Part shown: positions 22,075 to 32,066 of the stretch, piece after piece
How the letters are laid out: each line of letters starts with the position of its first letter
Numbering within the stretch: the first letter of the stretch is position 1
Origin: Rubellimicrobium sp. CFH 75288
Lineage (GTDB): Bacteria; Pseudomonadota; Alphaproteobacteria; Rhodobacterales; Rhodobacteraceae
Direction: 5' to 3'
DNA: 64,000 bases
NCBI RefSeq assembly: GCF_009904055.1
Contig: NZ_WYDP01000008.1
Span: 248,001-312,000, forward strand
Position numbers and translations under genes: made by a program
The notes under the pieces: generated by a model
Databases searched by the model: none
What the model was told of the DNA's origin: nothing
Seen by the model: the letters and a program-made list of their open reading frames with translations, nothing else

Positions 22075-22887
22075 TCAGGGCCGCGCCTCCGGCAGGCGGC
22101 CGCCCAGGCGGACGGGCACGGCGCGCCGGGCCTCTCCGCTGCGGTCGTCCGTCTCGACGAACAGGCCGCAGAGCGTCGCCTCGCCCAGGGCCGGGGCGAA
22201 CCGCTCCCGCGCGAGGCCCGTGACGAAGCGGCGCAGGGGCTCCTCCTTCTGCATACCGATCACGGAATCGTAGTCGCCGCACATGCCGGCATCCGTCTGA
22301 TACGCCGTTCCGCCCGGCAGCACCACTGCATCGGCCGTCGGCACATGGGTGTGCGTGCCCACCACCGCGCTCGCCCGGCCGTCGCAGAAGTGCCCCATCC
22401 CCATCTTCTCGCTCGTGGCCTCGGCGTGAAAGTCGATCAGGCTGGCCTGCACGAGGCCCCCGCGCGGATGGGCGCGCAGCACCGCATCGAGGGCGGAGAA
22501 CGGGTCGTCGAAGGGCTGGCGCATGAAGACCTGCCCCAGCGCCTGCGCGACCAGCACGCGCCGGCCGCCCGGCGCCTCGAAGACGCGAGCGCCGCGCCCC
22601 GGCGCGCCCCGCGCGATGTTGAGCGGGCGCAGCACGCGCGGTTCCTCCTCGACGAAGCGCAGCATCTCCTTCTGGTCGAAGGCATGGTCCCCGAGCGTGA
22701 GCACATCGGCTCCGGCGGCCAGCAGGCTGCGCGCATGCTCCGCCGTCAGGCCCATCCCGCCCGAGGCGTTCTCGGCATTGACCACGGCAAAGTCGATGCG
22801 CCATTCGGCCCGCAGCCCGGCCAGCCGCTCGATCACGGCTGCCCGCCCTGCCCGCCCCATCACGTCTCCGAGAAACAGAAGCCGCAT
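22075..22887 (-). CDS. YmdB-type metallophosphoesterase (TIGR00282 family)
   Basis: Di-metal phosphodiesterase of 270 residues. Bacillus YmdB hydrolyses cyclic nucleotides and affects RNA turnover and multicellular behaviour. Motifs: FLGDVMGRAGR at the start, VNAENASGGMGL, LGDHAFD, DFHAEATSEK and GTHTHVPTAD followed by TDAGMCGDYDSVIGM. The ATG at 22887 begins exactly with the family's MRLLFLGD. Its 5' side is the 439-base gap without a gene. Cellular role in alphaproteobacteria is unknown. Confidence 0.9.
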   Translation of the reverse strand: MRLLFLGDVMGRAGRAAVIERLAGLRAEWRIDFAVVNAENASGGMGLTAEHARSLLAAGADVLTLGDHAFDQKEMLRFVEEEPRVLRPLNIARGAPGRGARVFEAPGGRRVLVAQALGQVFMRQPFDDPFSALDAVLRAHPRGGLVQASLIDFHAEATSEKMGMGHFCDGRASAVVGTHTHVPTADAVVLPGGTAYQTDAGMCGDYDSVIGMQKEEPLRRFVTGLARERFAPALGEATLCGLFVETDDRSGEARRAVPVRLGGRLPEARP

Positions 22888-22998
22888 GGCGCGACTTAAG
22901 GCGAGCCCCGGGGGCGCGGCAAGCCGTCCCGCCCGGGAAGGTCGCCGGGCGCAGCCCCGCTGCCGCACCCCCGCCGCCCCGCGCCGCAGCGCGGCGCA

Positions 22999-23018
22999 AC
23001 ACCACCGCGCGGTGGTGT
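22999..23018. repeat. 20-base perfect palindrome
   Basis: Ten bases (ACACCACCGC) are followed at once by their exact reverse complement, with no spacer. It lies 112 bases before the phosphoesterase gene. No T-run follows on either strand, so a terminator is unlikely; an operator for a dimeric regulator is more plausible. Confidence 0.7.
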
Positions 23019-23113
23019 AACGATCCGTTAACCTCTCCGTGGCAGGGTGCCCCCACGCGCCCGATCCTTCCGTCCCGGCGGACCGGAGGGGCGGCGCGGA
23101 CGACCGGGGCGGG

Positions 23114-23195
23114 ACCTGCAACGATCAGGCGGCCGCCCGTGCTCTTTGCAGGGGTGGGGCATCCCGAGATGCCCGAGGTTCCGCCGCATCCCACC
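23114..23195 (-). ncRNA. Candidate structured RNA (weak)
   Basis: On either strand a 7-base stem GGGCATC/GATGCCC closes a 4-base loop (23157-23174). Arms GGTGGG/CCCACC enclose it (23154-23195). Next to it CCTGCAA and TTGCAGG (23114-23152) enclose the palindrome GGCGGCCGCC. In relatives 6S RNA can lie near genes of this phosphoesterase neighbourhood, but no 6S consensus was recognised, so this is only a fold-based suggestion. Confidence 0.22.
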
Positions 23196-23326
23196 GGGCC
23201 GCTTGGCTGCGCAGGTGCTCGTCCACGGCGCGGAGGCGGACATCCCCGGCCGCCGCGCGTCGCAACGCGCCCGCCCCCACGGGGGCGGCACCCTCGGGCC
23301 CCGCAGGGGGAGGACGGACCGCGCGC

Positions 23327-24442
23327 TCAGCCCTCGTCCGGGGCCTCGACCGCCCGCGTGGCGAAGGCGCCCGGCAACGACACCTCCAGGATCTCGCAAT
23401 CGGTCTCCGGCGCGTCCCAGCGCGTGGCCAGCCCCGGCGGGATCACGAAAGCATCGCCCGCGCCCAGCCGGAACGGCGCCTTCCCCTCGCCGCGCAGCGT
23501 GAACCCGCCCGCGAGGACGAAGCCGAACAGGATGTCGGCGTCGTGCACGCTCCAGGGCGCCTCCGCGCCGGTCGCGCGCGGCCGCGCGACCCGGACGCCA
23601 GCCAGCCCGCGCGTGTTCGCGGCGATGGTCGTGTCCCGTGCCTCCCACCCGGCGAGCCGGAAGGGTTCCCAAGCCGCACCCTCGGCGCGGTTGTGCACGA
23701 AGCGCTGGCCCTTCCATTCCCGCTCGGGGCGCAGATGGGGGGTGGGAAGGGTCATCTCGTGGTCGATCTCGGTCACGTGGTCGGCCGGCACCCCGATCTC
23801 GACCACCTCGATGCCGTCGGACGCCTCCAGCACCCGGTGCCGGATCTCGGGCGGCTGGATGAAGCAGTCGCCGGCGTTCAGCCGCCGCGGCCCGCCCTGA
23901 TCCTCATAGACCACGTCCACCCATCCCCGGACGCAGAAGATCAGCTGGAAGCCGACCTTGTGGAAATGGACGCTGTCGGGCACGGGGCCGCCATCCGGGA
24001 TGCGGATGTGCGAGGCGATCATCGCCCCGCCCAGACGCCCCGGCACGAGGTCGCGGTAGTGCATCCCCGCCCGCCCGATGACCCAGGGCGCCCCGTCCGC
24101 GAGGCGCCGCACCACGAAGGCATGGCGCGTCTCCGGCAGCACGAGCGGCGGATCGAGCGCATCCACCTCCACCCGCGTGCCCCCCGGCGCCACCAGCGCC
24201 CGCTCGCCCCCCGCAAAGGACGGGTCGTCCGTCAGCACGCGCAGCAGCCCCGGCGTCCCTTCGCCCCGCTCCAGCCGGATGCGCAGCCCGTGCCCCGACA
24301 GCACCGCCACCGCCGGATCGTCCGCCGGATAGATCGTGTCGAGCCGCATCCGCAGCGTCCGGGTGAAGAAGGGCAGATCGGCCCGCAGGTCGGTGGTCGG
24401 CAGCCGCACCTCGGCGCGGATCGGAAAGGGATCGGCGGTCAT
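23327..24442 (-). CDS. Cupin protein with N-terminal VOC-like segment
   Basis: 371 residues. The N-terminal 70 or so look like a glyoxalase/VOC domain (LRADLPFFTRTLRMRLDTIY). Two cupin domains follow, around residues 140-220 (with HFHKVGFQLIF and the closing GDCFIQPPEIRH) and 280-360 (DADILFGFVLAG, GAGDAFVIPPG). The first cupin keeps His residues for metal; the second looks degenerate. The ATG at 24442 was chosen because upstream sequence is not protein-like. The product could be a dioxygenase or an isomerase-like sugar or gentisate enzyme; function unknown. Confidence 0.7.
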   Translation of the reverse strand: MTADPFPIRAEVRLPTTDLRADLPFFTRTLRMRLDTIYPADDPAVAVLSGHGLRIRLERGEGTPGLLRVLTDDPSFAGGERALVAPGGTRVEVDALDPPLVLPETRHAFVVRRLADGAPWVIGRAGMHYRDLVPGRLGGAMIASHIRIPDGGPVPDSVHFHKVGFQLIFCVRGWVDVVYEDQGGPRRLNAGDCFIQPPEIRHRVLEASDGIEVVEIGVPADHVTEIDHEMTLPTPHLRPEREWKGQRFVHNRAEGAAWEPFRLAGWEARDTTIAANTRGLAGVRVARPRATGAEAPWSVHDADILFGFVLAGGFTLRGEGKAPFRLGAGDAFVIPPGLATRWDAPETDCEILEVSLPGAFATRAVEAPDEG

Positions 24443-24531
24443 GGCCGCGCGACCCTGCGGGAGAGCGGACCGCTTTGCAAGGCACTGCCCCCCGGGCATA
24501 AGGAGCCGGCACGACGAGGGAGGGGGGAGAC

Positions 24532-26811
<2,280 letters not shown>

Positions 26812-26817
26812 GGCCGG

Positions 26818-27240
26818 TCAGCGGTGCGGGCGGCGGCCGATCTGGACCGTCACGCCCCGCTCGCCCCCGTGCTGGACCATCTCGGTCTCCGCGCCGCGTC
26901 CGAACTGGAGGATCGCGCCCCGGTTGCGGCCGCCCTCCTGCACCAGGCGCGCGGTGTGGCCCCGTCCCTGCTGATAGATCAGCGCCCGGTTGCGGCCGCC
27001 CGATTGCGAGACGACGGCGCGGTGATCCCGGCCCCATTGCTGGAGGGTCACGCCGGGCGGGATCGGGCTCTCGAAGCCGTAGGCCCGCAGGACCTGCCGC
27101 AGAGCGGGACGCAGCGGACCGTCGCCCGGGCTCCAGGTCCAGGTCACCACCTCGGCCGACGCGGCCGTTCCCGCCAGAAGGAAGGCCAGCACCATCGCCG
27201 GGAGGCGCGAGCGCTCAGGACGCGACGAGCGGGCAGGCAT
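26818..27240 (-). CDS. Second curlin-repeat protein (CsgB-like candidate)
   Basis: 140 residues with a signal peptide ending near TAASA, then about 35 residues without repeats, then five to six tandem 11-residue units of the form xGxxx...Q (WGRDHRAVVSQ, SGGRNRALIYQ, QGRGHTARLVQ, EGGRNRGAILQ, FGRGAETEMVQ). A repeat part behind a distinct N-terminal region would suit a nucleator or anchor, but that is inference. The ATG at 27240 overlaps the csgH-like gene by 26 bases, so the two are translationally linked. Confidence 0.75.
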   Translation of the reverse strand: MPARSSRPERSRLPAMVLAFLLAGTAASAEVVTWTWSPGDGPLRPALRQVLRAYGFESPIPPGVTLQQWGRDHRAVVSQSGGRNRALIYQQGRGHTARLVQEGGRNRGAILQFGRGAETEMVQHGGERGVTVQIGRRPHR

Positions 27241-27616
27241 GGCGCCGTCCTCCGGCCTCGACGATGAGGCTCGTGTCGTAGTGCGAAACCCGGCCCGGCA
27301 GCGTCGCCGCGCCCAGCCGCGCCGTCTCGCCGGGGCCGATGGCGAAGGGACCGCTCTGATCCACCGTGACGCCCGTGCCGCGGATGCGCAGCGTGTAGTG
27401 ACCGGCAAGGGCGGCCCGTGCCGTCACCTCGCCGCGCAGGGACACCGAACCCCCGGCCTGCTGCGCCCTCAGGACGCAGGAAAACGGGGCTGCAGCCGGG
27501 GCCGAGCGGAGGGACAGTCCGGGCAGCGGGTCGTCCTCCGGCGTGCCGAGGACCATGGCGCAGGCGGTCAGAAGGATCGCGGCCAGACCCATCACGAGGG
27601 GAGATTCAGTCAGCAT
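27215..27616 (-). CDS. csgH: CsgH-like curli chaperone
   Basis: 133 residues matching the alphaproteobacterial CsgH pattern: FSCVLRAQQAGGSVSLRGEV, ARAALAGHYTLRIRGTG, a QSGPFAIGPGETARLG core and a final Cys in RRHACPL that probably pairs with the first. CsgH inhibits premature amyloid formation of CsgA. The N-terminus has a hydrophobic segment with LTAC, which could be a lipobox. GGGAGGATTTCCG precedes the ATG. It lies 54 bases after the main curlin gene. Confidence 0.82.
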   Translation of the reverse strand: MLTESPLVMGLAAILLTACAMVLGTPEDDPLPGLSLRSAPAAAPFSCVLRAQQAGGSVSLRGEVTARAALAGHYTLRIRGTGVTVDQSGPFAIGPGETARLGAATLPGRVSHYDTSLIVEAGGRRHACPLVAS

Positions 27617-27670
27617 CGGAAATCCTCCCTGCTGGAGGGGGCGCGCCGGACGCGGCGCGCCCCGACAGGA

Positions 27671-28105
27671 TCAGTCCTGCACCACCACGGCGACATTGCC
27701 CCGGCCGCCTTGGCGCACGGTGACGTCGCCGCCCCGGCCGGTCTGGATCACGCCCAGCGCGTTGCAGCGGCCCGCCTGCTCCACATCGGCCGCGTTGCGG
27801 CGCCCGAACTGGGCGATGCCGAGGACGTTGCAGCGTCCGTCCTGCAGCGCGACCGCCCCGTTGCGCCAGCCCGTCTGGCCCACGACCATCCGGTTGCGAT
27901 GCCCGTCCTGCGTCGCCACCGTGCCGTTGCGCCAGCCGTCCTGCGTGACGGTCAGGCGGTTGCGGCTGCCGTCCTGTCCTGCACCGATCGCGTTGTAATG
28001 TCCGTGCTGCTCCAGGCGCACGACGTTGCCGCCCCCGTCGGCCAGCGCGGGCATTCCCAGCGCGAGGGTCAGGGCAGCGGCGGAAATCAGGGTCTTGAGC
28101 GTCAT
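27671..28105 (-). CDS. csgA: Major curlin-like amyloid subunit
   Basis: 144 residues. After a 22-residue signal peptide (MTLKTLISAAALTLALGMPA, cleaved after ALA) the mature chain is exactly eleven 11-residue repeats plus one Asp. Nearly all fit xGxxNxxxxxQ, e.g. DGSRNRLTVTQ and DGWRNGTVATQ, which is half of the classic curlin repeat. Repeats 7 and 9 contain Cys (DGRCN, AGRCN), rare in curlins. Secretion through CsgG would be expected, but no csgG, csgE or csgF lies here. First gene of a three-gene cluster. Confidence 0.87.
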   Translation of the reverse strand: MTLKTLISAAALTLALGMPALADGGGNVVRLEQHGHYNAIGAGQDGSRNRLTVTQDGWRNGTVATQDGHRNRMVVGQTGWRNGAVALQDGRCNVLGIAQFGRRNAADVEQAGRCNALGVIQTGRGGDVTVRQGGRGNVAVVVQD

Positions 28106-28212
28106 GGCGGTGTCTCTCCCGATGAGCGGCCGCGGATCGGCGGGCGGGGCGCCTGCCGCTGGGCCGGTGAGCCGAGGAGGGAGCAGCGGCCGCTCTCAGG
28201 CAAAATCGCCAC

Positions 28213-28262
28213 GCCGCTAGCGATTGTCGGGCCGTCCGACCGGAACGCTATTGACTAGCGGC
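28213..28262. promoter_or_regulatory. Nested inverted repeats upstream of the curlin operon
   Basis: Outer arms GCCGCTAG (28213-28220) and CTAGCGGC (28255-28262) are exact complements. Between them lies a second perfect stem, GTCGG-GCCGT-CCGAC (28226-28240). The block is 108 bases before csgA and 20 bases after the nadK stop. No T-run follows, so an operator or upstream activator site for the curlin promoter is more likely than a terminator. The regulator is unknown. Confidence 0.45.
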
Positions 28263-28281
28263 AGAGCGGCAACGCCGGGGG

Positions 28282-29037
28282 TCAGGCGAACTGCTCGCGC
28301 AGCAGCCGCTCCTCCAGCCCGTGACCGGGATCGAACAGGAGGTGGTGCCGCACGCTGGGCTCCGAGCGCACCTCGACCGCGGCGACGCGCCGGACCGGAA
28401 CCGAATCGGCATCCGCCCGAACCGGCCGCTTGTCGGGCTCGATGACGTCGAAGCGCACGGTGGCCGATTTAGGCACCAGCGCCCCCCGCCACCGGCGCGG
28501 CCGGAACGGAGCGATGGCGGTGACGGCCAGAACCTCCGCCCCGATGGGCAGGATCGGTCCGTGGGCCGAGTAGTTGTAGGCCGTCGATCCCGCCGGCGTC
28601 GCCACGAGGCAGCCGTCGCAGACCAGCTCCTCGAGCCGCATCCGCCCGTCCACGCTGATGCGCAGCTTGGCTGCCTGCGGCCCGGAGCGCAGCAGCGAGA
28701 CCTCGTTGATGGCCAGCGCCTCGCGGGTCTCGCCGTCGAGGGTCGTGGCGGTCATCCGCAGGGGGTTGATGACGGCCCGCTCGGCCGCCGCGATCCGCTC
28801 GGGCAGGTCGTCCTCCCGATAGCCGTTCATCAGGAAGCCGACCGTGCCGCGGTTCATGCCATAGACCGGGATCTCCCGCCCCTCCACGGCATGAAGCGTC
28901 TCGAGCATGAAGCCGTCGCCGCCCAGGGCCACGACCGCCTCGGCCTCCTCCGGCGGCACCTGCCCGTAGCGATCGATCAGCCGCTCCAGCCCCTCCCGCG
29001 CGAGGGGGGTATCGACCGCGCGGAAGTGGAGGCGCAT
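28282..29037 (-). CDS. nadK: NAD kinase
   Basis: Phosphorylates NAD to NADP. 251 residues. Motifs are the GGDG nucleotide-binding loop in [23 protein letters not shown], the NE motif in [10 protein letters not shown] and [18 protein letters not shown]. The ATG at 29037 was chosen because it gives the size of other Rhodobacterales NAD kinases; ATG 29046 is a close alternative. Divergent from glyA across 153 bases. Confidence 0.94.
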   Translation of the reverse strand: MRLHFRAVDTPLAREGLERLIDRYGQVPPEEAEAVVALGGDGFMLETLHAVEGREIPVYGMNRGTVGFLMNGYREDDLPERIAAAERAVINPLRMTATTLDGETREALAINEVSLLRSGPQAAKLRISVDGRMRLEELVCDGCLVATPAGSTAYNYSAHGPILPIGAEVLAVTAIAPFRPRRWRGALVPKSATVRFDVIEPDKRPVRADADSVPVRRVAAVEVRSEPSVRHHLLFDPGHGLEERLLREQFA

Positions 29038-29070
29038 CGGGCACATGGCGTCGAAGGGGTTGTCAGCCGA

Positions 29071-29105
29071 GCCGATCGGAAACGCAACCCCGCCGATCGG
29101 AGACG
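29071..29105. promoter_or_regulatory. Twin palindromic repeats between nadK and glyA
   Basis: The sequence GCCGATCGGARACG occurs twice in the same orientation, starting at 29071 and 29092, that is 21 bases or two helical turns apart, with a single mismatch. Each copy contains the palindrome CCGATCGG. Paired sites on one helix face are typical of cooperative regulator binding. They could serve nadK, glyA or both. Confidence 0.42.
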
Positions 29106-29190
29106 ACAAGGACCTGCGACACGTCGCCTTCGGCCTCGCCAAGAGGTTGGCGGCGGTTTAGACGGACCCGGCCCGCCCGGAGGACCGATC

Positions 29191-30474
29191 ATGCTGGACC
29201 AGCGCTTCTTTGCCACCGCCCTTGCCGCCCGCGACCCCGAGATCGCCGACGCCATCGCCCGCGAACTGGGTCGCCAGCAGCGCGAGATCGAGCTGATCGC
29301 CTCGGAGAACATCGTCAGCCGCGCCGTGCTCGAGGCGCAGGGTTCGGTCCTGACCAACAAGTATGCCGAGGGTTATCCGGGCCGGCGCTACTACGGCGGC
29401 TGCCAGTTCGTGGACATCGCCGAGACGCTCGCCATCGAGCGCGCAACGCGGCTGTTCGGCTGCGCCTTCGCCAATGTCCAGCCCCATTCGGGCAGCCAGG
29501 CGAACCAGGGCGTGTACACCGCCCTTCTCCAGCCCGGCGACACGATCCTCGGCATGAGCCTCGCAGCCGGCGGGCACCTCACTCATGGGGCGAAACCCAA
29601 CCAGTCGGGCAAGTGGTTCAACGCCGTCCAGTACGGCGTCCGGCGGCAGGACAGCACGCTCGACTATGACGAGGTGGAGCGCCTCGCACGGGAGCATCGC
29701 CCCAGGGCGATCATCGCCGGCGGATCGGCGATCCCGCGGGTCATCGACTTTGCCCGGATGCGCGCCGTCGCCGACGAGGTCGGGGCGTATCTGATCGTGG
29801 ACATGGCCCATTTCGCGGGGCTTGTGGCTGCGGGCCTCTACCCCTCGCCCTTCCCGCATGCACATGTCGCCACCACGACGACGCACAAGACGCTGCGCGG
29901 ACCCCGCGGCGGCCTGATCCTCACGAACGACGAGGAGATCGCCAAGAAGGTCAACGCCGCGATCTTTCCCGGCATCCAGGGCGGCCCGCTGATGCATGTG
30001 ATCGCCGCCAAGGCCGTGGCCTTTGCCGAGGCGCTCGAGCCCGCCTTCAGGGACTATGCCCGGCAGGTGATCCTGAACGCCCAGGCGCTCGCCGACGAGC
30101 TGATGAGGGGCGGCCTCGATATCGTCACGGGCGGCACCGACACGCACCTGATGCTGGTGGACCTGCGCCCCAAGGGGGTCAAGGGCAACGCGACCGAGGC
30201 CGCGCTGGGCCGCGCGCACATCACCTGCAACAAGAACGGCGTGCCCTTCGACCCCGAGAAGCCCACCGTGACCTCGGGCGTGCGCCTCGGCAGCCCCGCC
30301 TGCACCACCCGCGGCTTCCGCGAGGACGAGTTCCGCCAGGTCGGCCGCTGGATCATCGAGGTGGTGGACGCCCTGCGCGAGACGGACGGCGCGGGCGATC
30401 CGGCCGTCGAGGCGCGCGTCGCCGAGGCAGCCACCGCGCTCTGCGAGCGCTTCCCGATCTATCCCGACCTGTGA
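29191..30474 (+). CDS. glyA: Serine hydroxymethyltransferase
   Basis: PLP enzyme interconverting serine and glycine with tetrahydrofolate; main source of one-carbon units. The product is 427 residues. Motifs: [46 protein letters not shown] and the Schiff-base Lys in [14 protein letters not shown]. The ATG at 29191 has GGAGGA six bases upstream; the long open frame further upstream is antisense to nadK and not coding. A hydrolase gene follows after 40 bases. Confidence 0.97.
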   Translation: MLDQRFFATALAARDPEIADAIARELGRQQREIELIASENIVSRAVLEAQGSVLTNKYAEGYPGRRYYGGCQFVDIAETLAIERATRLFGCAFANVQPHSGSQANQGVYTALLQPGDTILGMSLAAGGHLTHGAKPNQSGKWFNAVQYGVRRQDSTLDYDEVERLAREHRPRAIIAGGSAIPRVIDFARMRAVADEVGAYLIVDMAHFAGLVAAGLYPSPFPHAHVATTTTHKTLRGPRGGLILTNDEEIAKKVNAAIFPGIQGGPLMHVIAAKAVAFAEALEPAFRDYARQVILNAQALADELMRGGLDIVTGGTDTHLMLVDLRPKGVKGNATEAALGRAHITCNKNGVPFDPEKPTVTSGVRLGSPACTTRGFREDEFRQVGRWIIEVVDALRETDGAGDPAVEARVAEAATALCERFPIYPDL

Positions 30475-30514
30475 GGGGCGACCGGCCGTCCCGTCCGGCG
30501 GGGAGACCGGCCTC

Positions 30515-31318
30515 TTGACGCCGCTCCCCCCGGCCGTGCCCCTGCACAGCGTGCGGCATGGACCGGCGCGCGGCGGACGGACCCCCGTGGTGATTGCCCA
30601 CGGCCTGTTCGGGTCGGCACGCAACTGGAACGCCATCGCCCGTCAACTGGCCGCCGACCGCCCCGTGATCGTGCCGGACCTGCGCAACCACGGCGAGAGT
30701 CCGTGGGACGACCGGCACGACTATCCCGCCCTTGCCGCCGATCTTGCGGCGCTGATCGAGGCGGAGAGCATGGGCCCGCTGGACATGGTCGGCCATTCGA
30801 TGGGAGGCAAGGCCGCCATGACCCTCGCGCTGGCGCGGCCGGATCTCGTCCGCCGGCTTGTCGTGCTCGACATCGCGCCCGTCGCCTACGGCCACGCCGC
30901 CGACCGGCTGAGGGAGATCGCCGCCATGCGGGCGGTCGATCCCGCCACGGTCGCGACCCGCTCCGAGGCGGCGGAGAAGCTCGGGCTGAGCGATCCGGCC
31001 GTGGCGGCTTTCCTGCTGGGCAGCCTTGATCTCAAGGCCCGCCGCTGGCGTCTCCATCTCGATGCCCTCGGGAACTGGATGGATGCCATCACCGGCTGGC
31101 ACGATCCGGCAGGCCGCTTCGAGGGGCCGACCCTGTTTCTCGCCGGAGAGGACAGCCCCTACATTCGCCCCGAACACCGGGAGCGCATCCGCGCCCTCTT
31201 CCCGCAGGCCCGCCTCGCCCGGCTCCGCGGCGCCGGCCACTGGCTCCAGGCCGATCGCCCGCGCGAGACCGAGGCGGCCCTGCGGGCGTTTCTCGACGCG
31301 CAGGGGCCGCGCGGCTGA
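30515..31318 (+). CDS. Alpha/beta hydrolase, YbfF-like esterase
   Basis: 267-residue cytoplasmic esterase-like hydrolase. The oxyanion loop is AHGLFGSARNW, the segment VPDLRNHGESPW follows, the nucleophile elbow is GHSMGGKAAM, and the acid and His lie in AGEDSPYI and GAGHWLQADRP. The order matches E. coli YbfF. The TTG at 30515 follows GGGGAG at good spacing; a GTG at 30536 is possible. Probably cotranscribed with glyA. Substrate unknown. Confidence 0.82.
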   Translation: MTPLPPAVPLHSVRHGPARGGRTPVVIAHGLFGSARNWNAIARQLAADRPVIVPDLRNHGESPWDDRHDYPALAADLAALIEAESMGPLDMVGHSMGGKAAMTLALARPDLVRRLVVLDIAPVAYGHAADRLREIAAMRAVDPATVATRSEAAEKLGLSDPAVAAFLLGSLDLKARRWRLHLDALGNWMDAITGWHDPAGRFEGPTLFLAGEDSPYIRPEHRERIRALFPQARLARLRGAGHWLQADRPRETEAALRAFLDAQGPRG

Positions 31319-31403
31319 GGCGCCGCACGGCCGCGGTCGGCGGCATCTGCTCCGGTCCGGACAGCCCGGACGGACCCGCGCCGCTCGCCCATGGAACGGC
31401 AGG

Positions 31404-31901
31404 TCAGCGGAGGTTCACGGTCGCCGTGTTGTCCTGATAGTCCGCCTGCGGATCGCGGCCCAGCAGGGACAGCAAACCCGCCATCAGGGACGAGCCGTCC
31501 TTCCAGATCTTCGCCGAGGCCGGATCGAAGCGCAGCAGCGACAGCGAGGGGTCCTCCTTGCCGCCCGGGTACCACGCCGCCACGTGCGGGTTCCACAGCT
31601 TGTCGATCATGGCGCGGTTCATGTCCTCGACCAGCGTGCCCGACACGGTCGCCCAGAGGTCGTGCCCCTTCGAGACGAAGGTGAAGGTGGCGGGGGTCGC
31701 GCCTTCGAGGCGGCGGTTGAGGTCGTGATCCTTGGCCGAGAAGAACCAGATGGGGCCGCGATCCTCGTCCGACGCGAGTTGCGCCGTCATCGGCCGCTGC
31801 TCCGTTTCCTTGTCGAGGCCCAGCATCACGGTCATGTCGGAGCGCAGCGCCTTCCAGAACCTGGCCTCAAGGTCCGCACGAGTCTCGGCATCGTCGGTCA
31901 T
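31404..31901 (-). CDS. Pyridoxamine-phosphate-oxidase-fold protein, general stress protein 26 type
   Basis: 165 residues with the split-barrel flavin-binding fold. Recognisable parts are RSDMTVMLGL, MTAQLASDEDRGPIWFFSAKD and FTFVSKGHDLWATVSGTL, as in the small stress proteins named after B. subtilis GSP26. It likely binds FMN or F420-like cofactors; no enzyme activity can be claimed. Single gene, convergent with the glyA-hydrolase pair and divergent from the ABC operon across 165 bases. Confidence 0.82.
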   Translation of the reverse strand: MTDDAETRADLEARFWKALRSDMTVMLGLDKETEQRPMTAQLASDEDRGPIWFFSAKDHDLNRRLEGATPATFTFVSKGHDLWATVSGTLVEDMNRAMIDKLWNPHVAAWYPGGKEDPSLSLLRFDPASAKIWKDGSSLMAGLLSLLGRDPQADYQDNTATVNLR

Positions 31902-32066
31902 CGCGGATCACTCCCTCGCAGATGGTGCCGGGGCAACGCGGGGGCATCCGGGCGGTTCCGGAACAACGCGACACGGCGATTGTCACAAAGCCGTTTCATC
32001 CGTTAGCTAACCCCCGCGGGCCGGGCGAGGGAGACCCGGCGACACCTGATCCTGGGGAGATCGTCC

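Larger units (their letters stand above)
22888..23326. other. 439-base region without a supportable gene
   Basis: No open frame here has a credible start, ribosome site or family motif. The region holds a 20-base perfect palindrome (22999-23018), the short dyad TAACG/CGTTA just after it, and a cluster of stem-forming repeats at 23114-23195. It lies upstream of the phosphoesterase gene and behind the cupin gene, both leftward. It may hold a promoter and a small RNA, but neither is proven. Confidence 0.6.

Noticed and set aside
31980-31999. A Pho-box-like pair (TTGTCAC and GTTTCAT) before the ABC-PHP operon.
   Set aside because: The repeats are 13 bases apart instead of 11 and the second matches poorly, so PhoB control cannot be claimed.
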